From Mesorhizobium wenxiniae (lineage in GTDB: Bacteria; Pseudomonadota; Alphaproteobacteria; Rhizobiales; Rhizobiaceae), in the NCBI RefSeq assembly GCF_002284535.1, contig NZ_NPKH01000023.1:1-64000 (forward strand): a stretch of DNA of 64,000 nucleotides, in the 5' to 3' direction. A model generated the notes under the pieces. It worked only from the letters and a program-made list of their open reading frames with translations, had not been told where the DNA came from and did no database searches. The position numbers were made by a program, and so were the translations under genes. The stretch's first letter is position 1; the number at the start of each line of letters is the position of its first letter. Shown here in pieces: positions 19,421 to 28,223 of the stretch.

Positions 19421-19588
19421 CTATTTCTTCTTCCTGGTCTTGCGCGCCGCCGCTTCCGCCGGCGACTTGAACAGATCGGTCGCGGCCTCGCCGGTAACGT
19501 CGGCTTTCGGCGCGGCGGCCGGCTTGGCCAGCTTTGCGGTGGCACCGGATGCTGCCGGCTGATCCTTGGCGGAAAATTTTATGGCCAT
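19421..19588 (-). CDS. Small basic hypothetical protein
   Basis: A 55-residue Ala/Lys-rich protein starting MAIKFSAKDQPAAS and ending in RKTRKKK. I do not recognise a family. The ATG follows GAGGATTGAT and lies just past the stop of the preceding gene, so it is probably translated from the same mRNA. The charge and low complexity would fit nucleic-acid or ribosome association, but this is a guess. Confidence 0.6.
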   Translation of the reverse strand: MAIKFSAKDQPAASGATAKLAKPAAAPKADVTGEAATDLFKSPAEAAARKTRKKK

Positions 19589-19589
19589 A

Positions 19590-19997
19590 TCAATCCTCGT
19601 CGGAGAAAAGCGATGATGGCGCATTCGGGTTGCGAAGGCGGCCGATCAGCGCCGAGACCGCCGTGATGTTCATTTCCTCGGGCGACCAGTTCCTGGTCTC
19701 CTCGATATGCCGGGGCGCCAGCTCGCGATGCGTGCTGCCACTATAGGCGGCATCCTGATGGGTGACGCGCTCGTGGGTCTTGGCATTTTCGCGGACATAC
19801 TCGATCAGATAGTTCGGGCATTCGGAGCGGCCACGCACGCCGAGCCTGACCTGGGCATCGCCATGGGCGCGCTTGCAGCGCTCCAGCTTCTCGAGCACCC
19901 GGCGGACATATTCGACCGGCTTGTCGAGCTCTCCCACGACATCGGCGATGGTCGAATCGGCGGCGATCGCCTTTTGCGGGACGCGCTTGGTGGCCAT
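19590..19997 (-). CDS. Hypothetical protein, 135 residues
   Basis: Starts at ATG 19997, overlapping the stop of the preceding gene (TGATG). The protein is hydrophilic and mostly helical (VVGELDKPVEYVRRVLEKLE), and then has RGRSECPNYLIEYVREN and an acidic C-terminus. No family recognised and no membrane segment. The tight spacing (one-base overlap upstream, one base downstream) places it in a four-gene cluster with the YkgJ protein. Confidence 0.65.
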   Translation of the reverse strand: MATKRVPQKAIAADSTIADVVGELDKPVEYVRRVLEKLERCKRAHGDAQVRLGVRGRSECPNYLIEYVRENAKTHERVTHQDAAYSGSTHRELAPRHIEETRNWSPEEMNITAVSALIGRLRNPNAPSSLFSDED

Positions 19998-20224
19998 CAG
20001 CGTTTGCCCACGCGCTTCGGCAAGACAGGGAGCGCGGCGGCCGCAGCCATCTCGTCGGCTTCCTTTTCCAGGCGCAGTTCGCGCAGCCGTGCGGTCTTGG
20101 CTTCCCGGGCCTCGCTGACAGCATCCTGTTCGGAAATGATGCGGTTGAGCGACATGGACTGGGTCTGGGCCTTGCTGAAGATGGATTCGGCCTGGTCGCG
20201 GGGTTTCTTTGAAGTGGCGGTCAA
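19997..20224 (-). CDS. Small helical hypothetical protein
   Basis: A 75-residue charged protein if started at TTG 20224, behind GGGAGAAAGACC. Another possible start is the internal ATG of MSLNRIISEQDAV. The centre is an Arg/Glu-rich helix (REAKTARLRELRLEKEADEM). No family is recognised. It is the first gene of the four-gene minus-strand cluster ending in the YkgJ gene. Confidence 0.5.
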   Translation of the reverse strand: MTATSKKPRDQAESIFSKAQTQSMSLNRIISEQDAVSEAREAKTARLRELRLEKEADEMAAAAALPVLPKRVGKR

Positions 20225-20464
20225 GGTCTTTCTCCCGGTTCGGAGCATGATGCCGCAAAATGGCGAGACCGGTCTTTCGACCAGGACCACGCACAGAGCA
20301 ATACGGCAGTCGGATTCAAATTGCTGAGCATCCTTAACACGTTCAAGCGAACGCGCGGTGCTCTTTTCCAATTTTTGAAGCGCGAAATGCAAAAGGCCAG
20401 GCATTGCCTGACCTCCCGCTGAAGCGCCGCGCGTCCAGTTGAACCCGCTGACACTTTCTCATCT
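20225..20464. other. Intergenic stretch left of the palindromic element
   Basis: About 240 bp upstream of the four-gene cluster. A minus-strand frame stays open here, but its start region has no ribosome site and no family likeness, so I do not call a gene. The cluster's promoter should lie in this part, but I see no clear -35/-10 pair. Confidence 0.4.
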
Positions 20465-20508
20465 GCGCATGATCCTTTCTGGAAAGTGATGTTTCCCGGG
20501 TCATGCGC
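20465..20508. repeat. RIME-like palindromic element 1
   Basis: GCGCATGA (20465-20472) mirrors TCATGCGC (20501-20508), with an inner stem GGAAA/TTTCC (20481-20485, 20492-20496). The GCATGATC-type ends resemble rhizobial intergenic palindromes (RIME class). It lies between cspA and the small-protein cluster. A related element is at 32495. Confidence 0.65.
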
Positions 20509-20569
20509 TGGTATTCGCCGTTCACCGGTGCCAGTACATCCGTGGTCACCGGCGAAGCTGAATTCCGTT

Positions 20570-20779
20570 TTAGGCCGCCTTCAACTGATCGGCGGACATC
20601 TTGCCCGACTTGTTGTCGCGGACCATCTCGTAGCCGAGCTTCTGGCCCTCGACGATGTCGCGCATTCCGGCGCGTTCTACGGCCGAGATGTGGACAAATA
20701 CGTCGGCAGAGCCGTCGTCAGGCTGAATAAAACCAAAACCCTTGGTGGCGTTGAACCATTTAACTGTGCCTGTGCTCAT
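20570..20779 (-). CDS. cspA: Cold-shock protein (CspA family)
   Basis: A 69-residue single cold-shock domain with RNP1 (KGFGFIQP) and RNP2 (VFVHISAVE). It binds single-stranded RNA and DNA as an RNA chaperone. The start ATG 20779 begins [10 protein letters not shown] and follows AAAGGGTTCGTT; the frame upstream is leader sequence. It is monocistronic. The 397 bp upstream have no gene, consistent with the long structured 5' leader that many csp genes use, though I did not fold it. Confidence 0.95.
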   Translation of the reverse strand: MSTGTVKWFNATKGFGFIQPDDGSADVFVHISAVERAGMRDIVEGQKLGYEMVRDNKSGKMSADQLKAA

Positions 20780-21176
20780 AACGAACCCTTTCCGTGGCAA
20801 ATATTCGTTCGCCGTCATGCGAATGCACAACAGCGTTTGTCTCGATTTTGATGGGGGAAGTTCGTCAAAGGCGCGCCTGGACACGCGGATAACAAAAGTC
20901 GGTCAAACAAATATCGACGAATTGCTTTTAGACTTCTTTTGCCACCGTGTCAATTTTTGCTTTTGCCGCCCGGTGATCTCGCTGCCGCTGTCTGCGCGGA
21001 ATCGACGGAGCCCGACTGCAAAATCACACCGACATGCGGGAACCGTTTTGGCTCTCGTGCATTTTGCATATGTCGAAAGTTATTTTGAAAGAGCGATCTT
21101 GAGAAAGGCTGACGACACCAGGACGCCCCCGCGCAGAAGCACGAGGGGCGTTCTTACATGCGTCGGAGGACTGCGC
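20780..21176. other. Long intergenic region upstream of cspA
   Basis: No coding region is supported. It is more AT-rich than its neighbours (several TTTT and AAAA tracts at about 20930-20980 and 21055-21100). It should hold the cspA promoter and leader. A weak inverted repeat, ACGCCCC/GGGGCGT at 21123-21151, lies near the end of the convergent-side gene but has no clear T-run. Confidence 0.5.
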
Positions 21177-21959
21177 TCACGTGACGGCGGTGATCAACGG
21201 CAGGATCTCGTAGCGGAAGCCCAGCCCGGAGCGCACCGTCGGATCAGCTTCGGTCAGTTCCCTGGCGCCCTGTTCGTCTTCGGCGCGCACGATGCCAAGG
21301 CCCCATGGCCCGGCTGGATCGGCGACCGGTCCGAACAAAAGCACCCTGCCCTCGGCGAGTTTGCGGTGCAGATAGTCCGAATGCTGCTTCATCAGCGCCT
21401 CTTCCGCAGCGGTCATCGTGAAGGCGAAATCGGGCCGTGGCGGTATGAGCCTGCAGTGGAACACGGCCTGTGGCTTGCCGTGCCCCTCGCTGGTGAGGAA
21501 ATCGCCCAGCCAACCGAGCACGTGCTCCCAGCCGGAGCCGTGGGCGCGGCACGACTCCTTGCGCGCGCCAAAACCTTGATGGCGCAGGGTCAGCCGGGTT
21601 CCTGCCTCGACCGCTTCGAGCATGTATACGACGGTAGTAACATTGTCGCCGTCCCACGGCGCCTTCCACGTCATCACCAGCCTGTGCGGCGGGTCGACCT
21701 CCAGATACTCACCCTGGACATGGAATTCCTCGCCGTCGGCGCCCTTGCCTTCCGAACGCCAAGCGCCGCCCGGCCGCACGTCTGCGATATGTCTGGTCGT
21801 TCGGTACTGTTCGTCCGAACCCCACCAGAGCGGGATCTGGTCTTCAGCGGTCAGCGCGTGAAACACGCGCTCCGGCGGCACTGCGATCGTCACAGTGGCA
21901 AGGATGGTGCCCGACGAAACGTCTGCGATCGCGCGCGGTCTGTCGTTGCTGGTCATCAT
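21177..21959 (-). CDS. SRPBCC (AHSA1) - YCII fusion protein
   Basis: A 260-residue protein. Residues of about 18-155 are an AHSA1/SRPBCC domain (VPPERVFHALTAEDQIPLWW, GGAWRSEGKGADGEEF, VMTWKAPW). Residues of about 165-258 are a YCII-like ferredoxin-fold domain (ALMKQHSDYLHRKLAEGRVL, DPAGPWGLGIVRAEDEQGAR). Each domain is usually encoded alone; both are common beside ArsR regulators in rhizobia. The start overlaps the stop of the ArsR gene (ATGATGA region), so the two are coupled. Ligand and reaction are unknown. Confidence 0.85.
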   Translation of the reverse strand: MMTSNDRPRAIADVSSGTILATVTIAVPPERVFHALTAEDQIPLWWGSDEQYRTTRHIADVRPGGAWRSEGKGADGEEFHVQGEYLEVDPPHRLVMTWKAPWDGDNVTTVVYMLEAVEAGTRLTLRHQGFGARKESCRAHGSGWEHVLGWLGDFLTSEGHGKPQAVFHCRLIPPRPDFAFTMTAAEEALMKQHSDYLHRKLAEGRVLLFGPVADPAGPWGLGIVRAEDEQGARELTEADPTVRSGLGFRYEILPLITAVT

Positions 21960-22276
21960 TCGCTCTCCAGATAGGATTTCAGATTGCCGAGGCTCGCCTG
22001 CCAGAAATCGCGATAGGGCAAGATCCAGTCGGCCACGTCCTTGAGCTCGGCCGGCTCCAACCGGTAGAGCCGCTCGCGGCCGATCTTCTGCTCGGAGACG
22101 ACGCGCAGCTCACGCAGGACCCGCAGATGCTTGGAGATCGCCGGCCGGCTCTGCGAAAAGGCCGAGGCAAGTTCGTTGACGGGCGCCGGCCCCAGGCGCA
22201 ATCGGTCGAGGATGGCGCGTCGGGTTGGGTCGGCGATGGCCCGGAAAACGGAACGGTCATGATCAGCCTGCGGCAT
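21956..22276 (-). CDS. ArsR/SmtB-type regulator (SdpR-like)
   Basis: A 106-residue winged-helix protein: SVFRAIADPTRRAILDRLRL, VNELASAFSQSRPAISKHLR and a C-terminal LKDVADWILPYRDFWQASLG. There is no metal-binding cysteine, so it belongs to the non-metal SdpR-like group usually paired with SRPBCC proteins. It heads the two-gene unit, and the GTATCC/GGTTAC palindrome just upstream is its likely operator. Confidence 0.9.
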   Translation of the reverse strand: MPQADHDRSVFRAIADPTRRAILDRLRLGPAPVNELASAFSQSRPAISKHLRVLRELRVVSEQKIGRERLYRLEPAELKDVADWILPYRDFWQASLGNLKSYLESE

Positions 22277-22281
22277 AATAC

Positions 22282-22297
22282 GTATCCATTTGGTTAC
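22282..22297. promoter_or_regulatory. Probable ArsR operator
   Basis: GTATCC-ATTT-GGTTAC is a near-perfect inverted repeat (one mismatched pair), 5 bp upstream of the ArsR start codon. Its size and placement suit autorepression by the ArsR protein. Confidence 0.55.
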
Positions 22298-22504
22298 CTA
22301 TTATGCCGATCCTCTCCTCTTGTCAATTGCAGCTGGTGTTCAGCGTTCCTGTTCGGATGGCCTGATGACGATTTTGTTGACGCGCGCCGCTGATCGAGGC
22401 CTGCTTTAGCAGAATTGGTGATGTGCCAGCCGGGGCCCGGTCGGCACAGAGCCTTCTCGAACGGCGTCTCCAGACCTGCCTTCGCCAGATCGCCCGGCGG
22501 GTGA

Positions 22505-22530
22505 ACAAAAAGGCGGCTCGGCCGCCGGCT
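22505..22530 (-). terminator. Intrinsic terminator of the metallophosphoesterase gene
   Basis: On the minus strand GGCGGC-CGA-GCCGCC is followed at once by TTTTTG. It abuts the stop of the gene at 22529. Confidence 0.8.
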
Positions 22531-23659
22531 AGAAACTAAGACGCTTGGAGAAAGCGTTGGTGAAAGCGACCTCGCCGTTGTCGCCGGTGGCTTCGCCAAG
22601 CACAACGTCCATGCTGTCGCTGGTCACTCGCGCCAGCGCGAAGCCGCCCATATAGGCGGCCTTCGGCTTGAACAGGTCGAGCCCGTCGCGGCGGTAGATC
22701 ATTGGTGTCTCGTGCTGGTGGCCGTGGAATATGCCGACGACGTTGTAGCCCTTCAGCGCCGCCAGCAGCGCCTGCCGGTCCGCCTCGCTCCACCAATGCG
22801 GCGGACCGGTACCGTCATCGTCGAAGGTGCGTTTGGCGGCATTCCAGCGTTCGGTCGAAAAAACATCCCAGCCATAGTGCTGGTACAGGATGACGGGGCG
22901 GCGATCCGCTGCATAGGTCGCCAGATCCTGCTCCAGCCATGGTAGGCTGGATACCGCGCCGTGGCCGGCGTCGCCGGCAAAACGGTGCGTCTGGACGAGA
23001 TGCAGGCCGCCCCAGTCCCATGAGTAGCAGTCGGTGTCGACATCGTAACTGGTGGCCGGCACCGGCGGCTTGAAGAACACGCCGGCACGATGGTTGATCT
23101 CGACATAATCGCGCATTTCGCGGCGATACCAGTCGACGTGGTTCGGCGGACCGTTCTGGTCGAGATCGTGGTTGCCGAGCCCGACATAGACCGGCATATG
23201 TACGCGATCGGGGCCGACACCCTGCTGGTAACGCTGGCTGAACTGGAGCAGCTGCGTGCCTTCGCTGGGCTGGGTGACCTGGCCGCCGCCGTCGTCGGTC
23301 ATGTCGCCGCCGACGACGAGGCCGAGCGGCGCGCCGATGCGGCTGCCGGCCGAGCGCAGTCCGGTGGCGATGCCGTTGATTTCGGCCGGCCAGTCCTTCT
23401 CGCCGATGGCGTTCAACGCGGCGACACTGCGCAGCAAGGCGGCGTCGGTCTTGCCTTCCTGCTGACAATTGGGGCTCAGCCCGCTGGCCATGCGGCAGGC
23501 ATGGACATCGGCGACGAACAGGAAGGTGGCGTCGACAGGCGGAATGCCCTGCCCGGTCCCTCCGAGCGCCGGTCGCGCAAGGGAGCCGGCTGCAGCCAAC
23601 GCTGCCGCCTGTGCCAGGAAGCTGCGCCGGGAGAGTGATCCTGCCGAGATGCGATTCAT
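22529..23659 (-). CDS. Tat-exported calcineurin-like metallophosphoesterase
   Basis: A 376-residue exported phosphatase. The Tat signal is SRRSFLAQAAALAAAGSLA (residues 10-28). The metal-ligand motifs are in order: FVADVHA (about 47), GGDMTDDGG (about 117), GNHD (about 165), an ILYQHYGWD histidine, and IFHGHQHETP near 310. These are the five blocks of the calcineurin-like fold with a dinuclear metal site. Substrate unknown. The start ATG 23659 is the last Met before the Tat motif; the frame upstream is unrelated. A terminator follows the stop. Confidence 0.87.
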   Translation of the reverse strand: MNRISAGSLSRRSFLAQAAALAAAGSLARPALGGTGQGIPPVDATFLFVADVHACRMASGLSPNCQQEGKTDAALLRSVAALNAIGEKDWPAEINGIATGLRSAGSRIGAPLGLVVGGDMTDDGGGQVTQPSEGTQLLQFSQRYQQGVGPDRVHMPVYVGLGNHDLDQNGPPNHVDWYRREMRDYVEINHRAGVFFKPPVPATSYDVDTDCYSWDWGGLHLVQTHRFAGDAGHGAVSSLPWLEQDLATYAADRRPVILYQHYGWDVFSTERWNAAKRTFDDDGTGPPHWWSEADRQALLAALKGYNVVGIFHGHQHETPMIYRRDGLDLFKPKAAYMGGFALARVTSDSMDVVLGEATGDNGEVAFTNAFSKRLSF

Positions 23660-23784
23660 GACGCGAGATTCAGCACAGCCGGCGCCTCTTCGTCCAGTTG
23701 GCTCGAACGGTATGTCGACACGATGCCGCAGGTCTGCCATTCCTTCAGTGTCAGGACTCAACTTGCCGGGCAGACGAGGACGCT

Positions 23785-24372
23785 ATGAAGACTATATCCA
23801 TCGGCACGGCACTCACCATCCTGGCGAGCGCCGCTCATGGCGCCGAGTGTATCGACGCCAAAGGCGCCAAGGCCGGCTTCATTCTCGAAAGGCCCGGCAT
23901 CCGCAGCGAGTTTCGACCGGCGGCGGCTGGAATGGTGTCGGTTGCCAACGAATACCAATCCCAATCGCCGCAGACGCAGTTTCTGTTCGGTGGCCTGATC
24001 GAGGTGTTTCGCGACAGCGAGACCGGTCAGCTTGCCATGATCCCGTTTTTCGATCTCAGAAAGCTGTTTCCGCTCAAGGCCGGGGCGAAGAGCGAGACGG
24101 TATTCGTCCGTCTCGCAGCAAACAAACAACCGAAGGGCACCGAGACGCTCGAGATCAACGTCAAGGGCAAGGAGACCTTCAGCCTGGGCGACTGCAAATA
24201 CAACGTGCTCGCCGTGAGGCAGACGATCAAGAACGAGGCCGGCAAGACACAGGATGAATTCACCGCGCTGTACGCGCCCGACCTGCAGGCCGTTCTGGCC
24301 AAGCGCTATGACGAGGGCACCAGCGGCGAAAGTGTGGTCGGCTACGAGGTGATCAAACCGCTGCCGAATTAA
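23785..24372 (+). CDS. Secreted hypothetical protein
   Basis: A 195-residue protein with a short signal peptide (MKTISIGTALTILASAAHG, cleavage near AHG-AE). The soluble beta-rich domain has two cysteines (AECIDAK near 20, GDCKYNV near 134) that could pair. The ATG at 23785 follows ACGAGG. I do not recognise a family. It is divergent from the metallophosphoesterase and convergent with the TetR gene. Confidence 0.75.
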   Translation: MKTISIGTALTILASAAHGAECIDAKGAKAGFILERPGIRSEFRPAAAGMVSVANEYQSQSPQTQFLFGGLIEVFRDSETGQLAMIPFFDLRKLFPLKAGAKSETVFVRLAANKQPKGTETLEINVKGKETFSLGDCKYNVLAVRQTIKNEAGKTQDEFTALYAPDLQAVLAKRYDEGTSGESVVGYEVIKPLPN

Positions 24373-24408
24373 GTCCCGGCAGGGCAGAGGGCGACTGGCG
24401 CTCCGGCA

Positions 24409-25110
24409 TCAAAAGGCTTTGTGCTGCCGCAGCATCCTGCGACGTCGATTCGCTCCTGCTCCCTTGGATGACGAAACTGAGGAAGCTCCCTGCTCAAGCG
24501 CGTTCAGGCAATCGCGCAGCACACCAGAATCCTGCGTCGTCTTGGCCATCGACATGGCGCCGGAATAGGTCGCGACCGCAAGCGCGGCGAAGCGCTGCGG
24601 ATCGGTGTCCTGCTCCCTGCCCGCCTGCTGGTCGGCCCGAACCTTGTCGGCGATTGCCTGGCGCCATGCCGAAAAGATGCCGGCAAGGGCAGCGCGAAAA
24701 TCCGCATCGGCGAGCGACAGTTCATGCGCCAGATTGTTGAGCGGGCAGCCGCGCACGAAACCCTGTTGCTCCAGTTCCGCCGCCACGGCCTCGAACACGC
24801 CGCGCACGCCCTCGCGCGCCGAGCCTGCCGCCTGCACCGGCGCGATCCATGTTTCTTCGACGGCCGCGGAGACCCGCTCCTCGATCACCGCCAGCGCCAG
24901 CGCCTTCTTGGTCGGGAAATGATGATGCAGCGCGCCGCCGGTGACGCCCGCCGCCGCCATCAGGTCGCCGAGGCTGGAAGCGTGGTAGCCGCGCGCCTGA
25001 AAGGAGGCTTCGGCGACATCGAGCACGCGTTTGCGCAGGCCGTCCGGGTCGTTGGTGCGTTTCCCGGGCCGCATCTTCAGGCGAGCGATCATCTCTGCTG
25101 ACATTTCCAT
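24409..25110 (-). CDS. TetR-family repressor
   Basis: A 233-residue regulator. The DNA-binding part is RKRVLDVAEASFQARGYHAS then GVTGGALHHHFPTKKALALAV (about 22-70). The helical ligand domain has FVRGCPLNNLAHELS, like LmrA-type TetR proteins. ATG 25110 was chosen because the longer frame runs through the operator region. It is divergent from the NIPSNAP gene, with four CTGTTT/AAACAG half-sites in between, so it probably controls itself and that gene. Confidence 0.85.
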   Translation of the reverse strand: MEMSAEMIARLKMRPGKRTNDPDGLRKRVLDVAEASFQARGYHASSLGDLMAAAGVTGGALHHHFPTKKALALAVIEERVSAAVEETWIAPVQAAGSAREGVRGVFEAVAAELEQQGFVRGCPLNNLAHELSLADADFRAALAGIFSAWRQAIADKVRADQQAGREQDTDPQRFAALAVATYSGAMSMAKTTQDSGVLRDCLNALEQGASSVSSSKGAGANRRRRMLRQHKAF

Positions 25111-25127
25111 ACGATAGCAGATTGACA

Positions 25128-25173
25128 AAACAGGACAACCGGTCTGTTTATAAACAGGATGAACACCCTGTTT
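25128..25173. promoter_or_regulatory. TetR operator cluster with four half-sites
   Basis: AAACAGG (25128), CTGTTT (25144), AAACAGG (25152) and CCTGTTT (25167) alternate across the divergent promoter. The middle pair makes the perfect 14-base palindrome CTGTTTATAAACAG (25144-25157). The TetR at 24409 is the obvious binder and the NIPSNAP gene the obvious target. Confidence 0.75.
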
Positions 25174-25186
25174 TGGAGATTGTGCG

Positions 25187-25969
25187 ATGAGCCTGCCCCC
25201 GAATGCCCCGCCGAAATCCAGCCTCAACGCCTCGCCGGTCGTCGAGCTCAGGCAATACACACTGAAACCTGGCCGGCGCGACACGCTGATCGACATCTTC
25301 GACGGTCACCTGATCGATGGTCAGGAAGCGGCGGGGATGACGATCATCGGTCAGTTCCGCGATCTCGACCGGCCTGACATGTTCGTCTGGCTGCGCGGCT
25401 TCGACGGTATGGAAGCGCGGAAAAATGCGCTGATCGCTTTCTACGAGGGACCCGTATGGGCGGCCTGGCGCGATGCCGCCAACGCCACGATGATTTCCTC
25501 CGACGACGTGCTGTTGCTGAAACCGGCATGGCCGGACGCTGGTTTCCAGCTGACAGGCTCACAACGGACAGCCGTGCCGGCTTACGAAAAGCCAAGCGGA
25601 GACAATCGCTTGTCGGATAGTGTTGTCATCAAGATTCATCACCTGCGACCCGGCGCCGGGGCCGACTTCGCCAGCCGCTTCGAAACCGACGCCATTCCCA
25701 CGCTGGCGGAATTTGGCGCACGGCCACTTGCTGCGTTTGTTACCGAACATGCCGAAAACAGCTTTCCCCGCCTGCCGGTGAGATCAGGTGAAAACGTCTT
25801 CATCAGTGTCACCGCCTTCGACAGCGCGGACGCCCATGCCCGCCACGAGGCAGCCCTTGCCAGTTCCCCGGAGTGGCAGGCACTCGAGCGGGAGGCCCAG
25901 TCATGTCTGGCTAGATCGACCGAGACCTTGCGCCTATCTGCAACCTCACAGTCGCTGCTTGGTCGGTGA
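25187..25969 (+). CDS. NIPSNAP-family protein
   Basis: A 260-residue protein with two ferredoxin-like repeats typical of NIPSNAP. The first has [19 protein letters not shown] and [21 protein letters not shown]; the second has [20 protein letters not shown] and [16 protein letters not shown]. The family's biochemical role in bacteria is unclear; dimeric alpha-beta-barrel binding or enzyme activity is assumed. The start follows TTGGAGATTGTGCG. The divergent TetR and operator suggest induction by a small molecule. Confidence 0.85.
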   Translation: MSLPPNAPPKSSLNASPVVELRQYTLKPGRRDTLIDIFDGHLIDGQEAAGMTIIGQFRDLDRPDMFVWLRGFDGMEARKNALIAFYEGPVWAAWRDAANATMISSDDVLLLKPAWPDAGFQLTGSQRTAVPAYEKPSGDNRLSDSVVIKIHHLRPGAGADFASRFETDAIPTLAEFGARPLAAFVTEHAENSFPRLPVRSGENVFISVTAFDSADAHARHEAALASSPEWQALEREAQSCLARSTETLRLSATSQSLLGR

Positions 25970-26115
25970 GAGGCGAGCCTCTTCCTTCTCTCCCTGCGGT
26001 TGAAGGAAGTGAGGTTCCTTCAACCGATTTGCATCCTTGCGGCTCGCAATCTCCGCTTGAAGCAATTTGTGCAACGCGATACGCCGGTGCCGAATTCGAC
26101 AGACTGGAGACACAA

Positions 26116-27513
26116 GTGAGCGCGCCAGAGACCAGAACCGAAACCGACACGTTCGGTCCCATCGACGTCGCCGCCGACCGTTATTGGGGCGCGCAGGCGC
26201 AGCGTTCGCTGGGCAATTTCAAGATCGGCTGGGAAAAGCAGCCGGCGTCGATCGTTCGCGCGCTCGGCATCGTCAAGCGGGCGGCGGCCGAAACCAATAT
26301 GGAGCTGAAGCGGCTCGACCCGGCCATCGGCAAGGCGATCGTCGAAGCCGCTCAGGAAGTCATCGACGGCAAGCTCGACGGTCATTTCCCGCTGGTCGTC
26401 TGGCAGACCGGCTCGGGCACGCAATCCAACATGAACGCCAACGAGGTGATCTCCAATCGGGCGATCGAACTGCTGGGCGGCGTCATGGGCTCCAAGAAAC
26501 CGGTGCACCCCAACGACCACGTCAATATGAGCCAGTCGTCGAACGATACCTATCCGACGGCCATGCACATCGCCTGCGCCGAGCGCATCGTGCACGACCT
26601 GTTGCCGGCGCTGAAGCATTTGCATGCGGCGCTCGAAGCCAAGACCAAAGCTTTCGCCCACATCATCAAGATCGGCCGCACGCATACGCAGGACGCGACG
26701 CCCCTCACCCTTGGCCAGGAATTCTCAGGCTATGCCGCGCAGGTCGCCTCGTCGATCAAACGCATCGAGATGACGCTGCCCGGCCTGCAGGAACTGGCGC
26801 AAGGCGGCACGGCCGTCGGCACCGGCCTCAACGCGCCGATCGGCTTTGCCGAGAAGGTCGCGGCGCGAATCGCTGACATCACCGGCATCGGCTTCGTCAC
26901 CGCGCCGAACAAGTTCGAGGCCCTGGCCGCGCACGATTCCATGGTGTTTTCGCATGGCGCCATCAACGCCTGCGCCGGCGCCCTGTTCAAGATTGCCAAC
27001 GACATTCGTCTGCTCGGCTCCGGCCCGCGCTCCGGCCTCGGTGAACTGTCGCTGCCGGAAAACGAGCCGGGTTCATCGATCATGCCGGGCAAGGTCAACC
27101 CCACCCAGTGCGAGGCGTTGACGCAGGTCTGCATCCAGGTGTTCGGCAACAATGCCGCACTGACCTTCGCCGGCAGCCAGGGTCATTTCGAGCTCAACGT
27201 CTATAACCCGCTGATGGCCTATAATTTCCTGCAATCGGTGCAGCTGCTCGCCGACGCCTCCATCTCGTTCACCGACAATTGCGTCGCGGGTATTGAGGCG
27301 CGGGAAGAGAACATCAAGGCCGCACTCGACCGCTCGCTGATGCTGGTGACGGCGCTGGCGCCGACCATCGGCTACGACAACGCCGCCAAAATTGCCAAGA
27401 CCGCGCACAAGAAGGGTACAACCTTGCGCGAGGAAGCGCTGGCCACCGGGTTGGTCAGCGAGGCCGACTACGACCGCCTGGTGCGCCCGGAGGATATGAC
27501 GCATCCGGGATGA
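26116..27513 (+). CDS. fumC: Class II fumarate hydratase
   Basis: A 465-residue fumarase of standard length, converting fumarate to L-malate in the TCA cycle. Conserved blocks: [19 protein letters not shown] (about 97-115), [20 protein letters not shown], and the superfamily signature [16 protein letters not shown] near 320. The start is GTG 26116, behind TGGAGACACAA, giving [15 protein letters not shown]; the frame is open upstream without family likeness. It is the iron-independent type. Confidence 0.96.
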   Translation: MSAPETRTETDTFGPIDVAADRYWGAQAQRSLGNFKIGWEKQPASIVRALGIVKRAAAETNMELKRLDPAIGKAIVEAAQEVIDGKLDGHFPLVVWQTGSGTQSNMNANEVISNRAIELLGGVMGSKKPVHPNDHVNMSQSSNDTYPTAMHIACAERIVHDLLPALKHLHAALEAKTKAFAHIIKIGRTHTQDATPLTLGQEFSGYAAQVASSIKRIEMTLPGLQELAQGGTAVGTGLNAPIGFAEKVAARIADITGIGFVTAPNKFEALAAHDSMVFSHGAINACAGALFKIANDIRLLGSGPRSGLGELSLPENEPGSSIMPGKVNPTQCEALTQVCIQVFGNNAALTFAGSQGHFELNVYNPLMAYNFLQSVQLLADASISFTDNCVAGIEAREENIKAALDRSLMLVTALAPTIGYDNAAKIAKTAHKKGTTLREEALATGLVSEADYDRLVRPEDMTHPG

Positions 27514-27541
27514 TTTTGAGCTGATCGCAAAAACGTTACTG

Positions 27542-27582
27542 CGGTGAACAATCTGTAACCAAATCTGCATCTTCGGTGAACA
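27542..27582. promoter_or_regulatory. Direct repeat upstream of the first DoxX gene
   Basis: CGGTGAACA occurs at 27542-27550 and 27574-27582, 32 bp apart, which is about three helical turns, on the same face. This is a plausible pair of activator or repressor sites for the DoxX gene at 27636. The cognate regulator is not identifiable here. Confidence 0.4.
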
Positions 27583-27635
27583 GTCGCCCTGCTCTATGTG
27601 GATAGGCAACGCAACCCTTCCGGAGAGAGCCCATC

Positions 27636-28058
27636 ATGTCTACCAATACATCCGTTGCCGGTTCCGGCACCGTTTCCAACGCCTCGGCCACCATCCTGCT
27701 TGGCCGCGTTCTGCTTTCAGTCATTTTCGTGCTTTCCGGTTTCGGCAAGCTCACTGCGATCGCCGGCACCGCCGGTTACTTCGGCAGCATGGGCCTGCCG
27801 ATGCCGACCGTAACGGCGATTGCCGTCGGCCTGGTCGAGCTGCTTGGCGGTCTCGCCATCCTCGTCGGCTTTCAGACCCGGATCACCGCCTGGGTGCTCG
27901 CAATCTTCACCGTCGCCACGGGACTGGTCGCCCACACCGGCTGGGCCGATCAGATGCAGATGATCAGCTTCATGAAGAACCTGGCGATTGCCGGCGGCTT
28001 CCTCGTGCTGGCTTCCTCAGGCGCCGGCGCCTATTCGGTCGACGCCAAGCGCGGCTGA
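27636..28058 (+). CDS. DoxX-family membrane protein
   Basis: A 140-residue protein with four transmembrane helices. It shows the DoxX pattern: LLGRVLLSVIFVLSGFGKLT at the N-terminus, then GYFGSMGLPMP, GLVELLGGLAILVGF and a final helix ending SSGAGAYSVD. DoxX/SURF4-like proteins take part in redox or sulfur metabolism, but the exact role is unknown. The start follows GGAGAGAGCCCATC. A terminator follows at 28082. A paralogue lies at 28224. Confidence 0.88.
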   Translation: MSTNTSVAGSGTVSNASATILLGRVLLSVIFVLSGFGKLTAIAGTAGYFGSMGLPMPTVTAIAVGLVELLGGLAILVGFQTRITAWVLAIFTVATGLVAHTGWADQMQMISFMKNLAIAGGFLVLASSGAGAYSVDAKRG

Positions 28059-28081
28059 CGCAGGCTAATGACTAGTGCAGC

Positions 28082-28110
28082 AAGGGCGCGGAATTTATCG
28101 CGCCCTTTTT
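28082..28110 (+). terminator. Intrinsic terminator after the first DoxX gene
   Basis: GGGCGCG (28084-28090) and CGCGCCC (28099-28105) flank an 8-base loop. The stem is extended by AA/TT and followed by TTTTT. It separates the two DoxX genes transcriptionally. Confidence 0.9.
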
Positions 28111-28223
28111 CGTTGTCGATCTAACGACCTTCGATTGGCCGGGCCGAGTGGCCTGGCTCGAATTTCTGCTAAGATCGAACGTCGGGGTGAGCCAACCGGC
28201 TGGCCGACCTCGGAGGTGACCAA

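Noticed and set aside
20343..20549. 68-codon minus-strand frame between cspA and the small-protein cluster
   Set aside because: It crosses the RIME-like palindrome and has no ribosome site or family.
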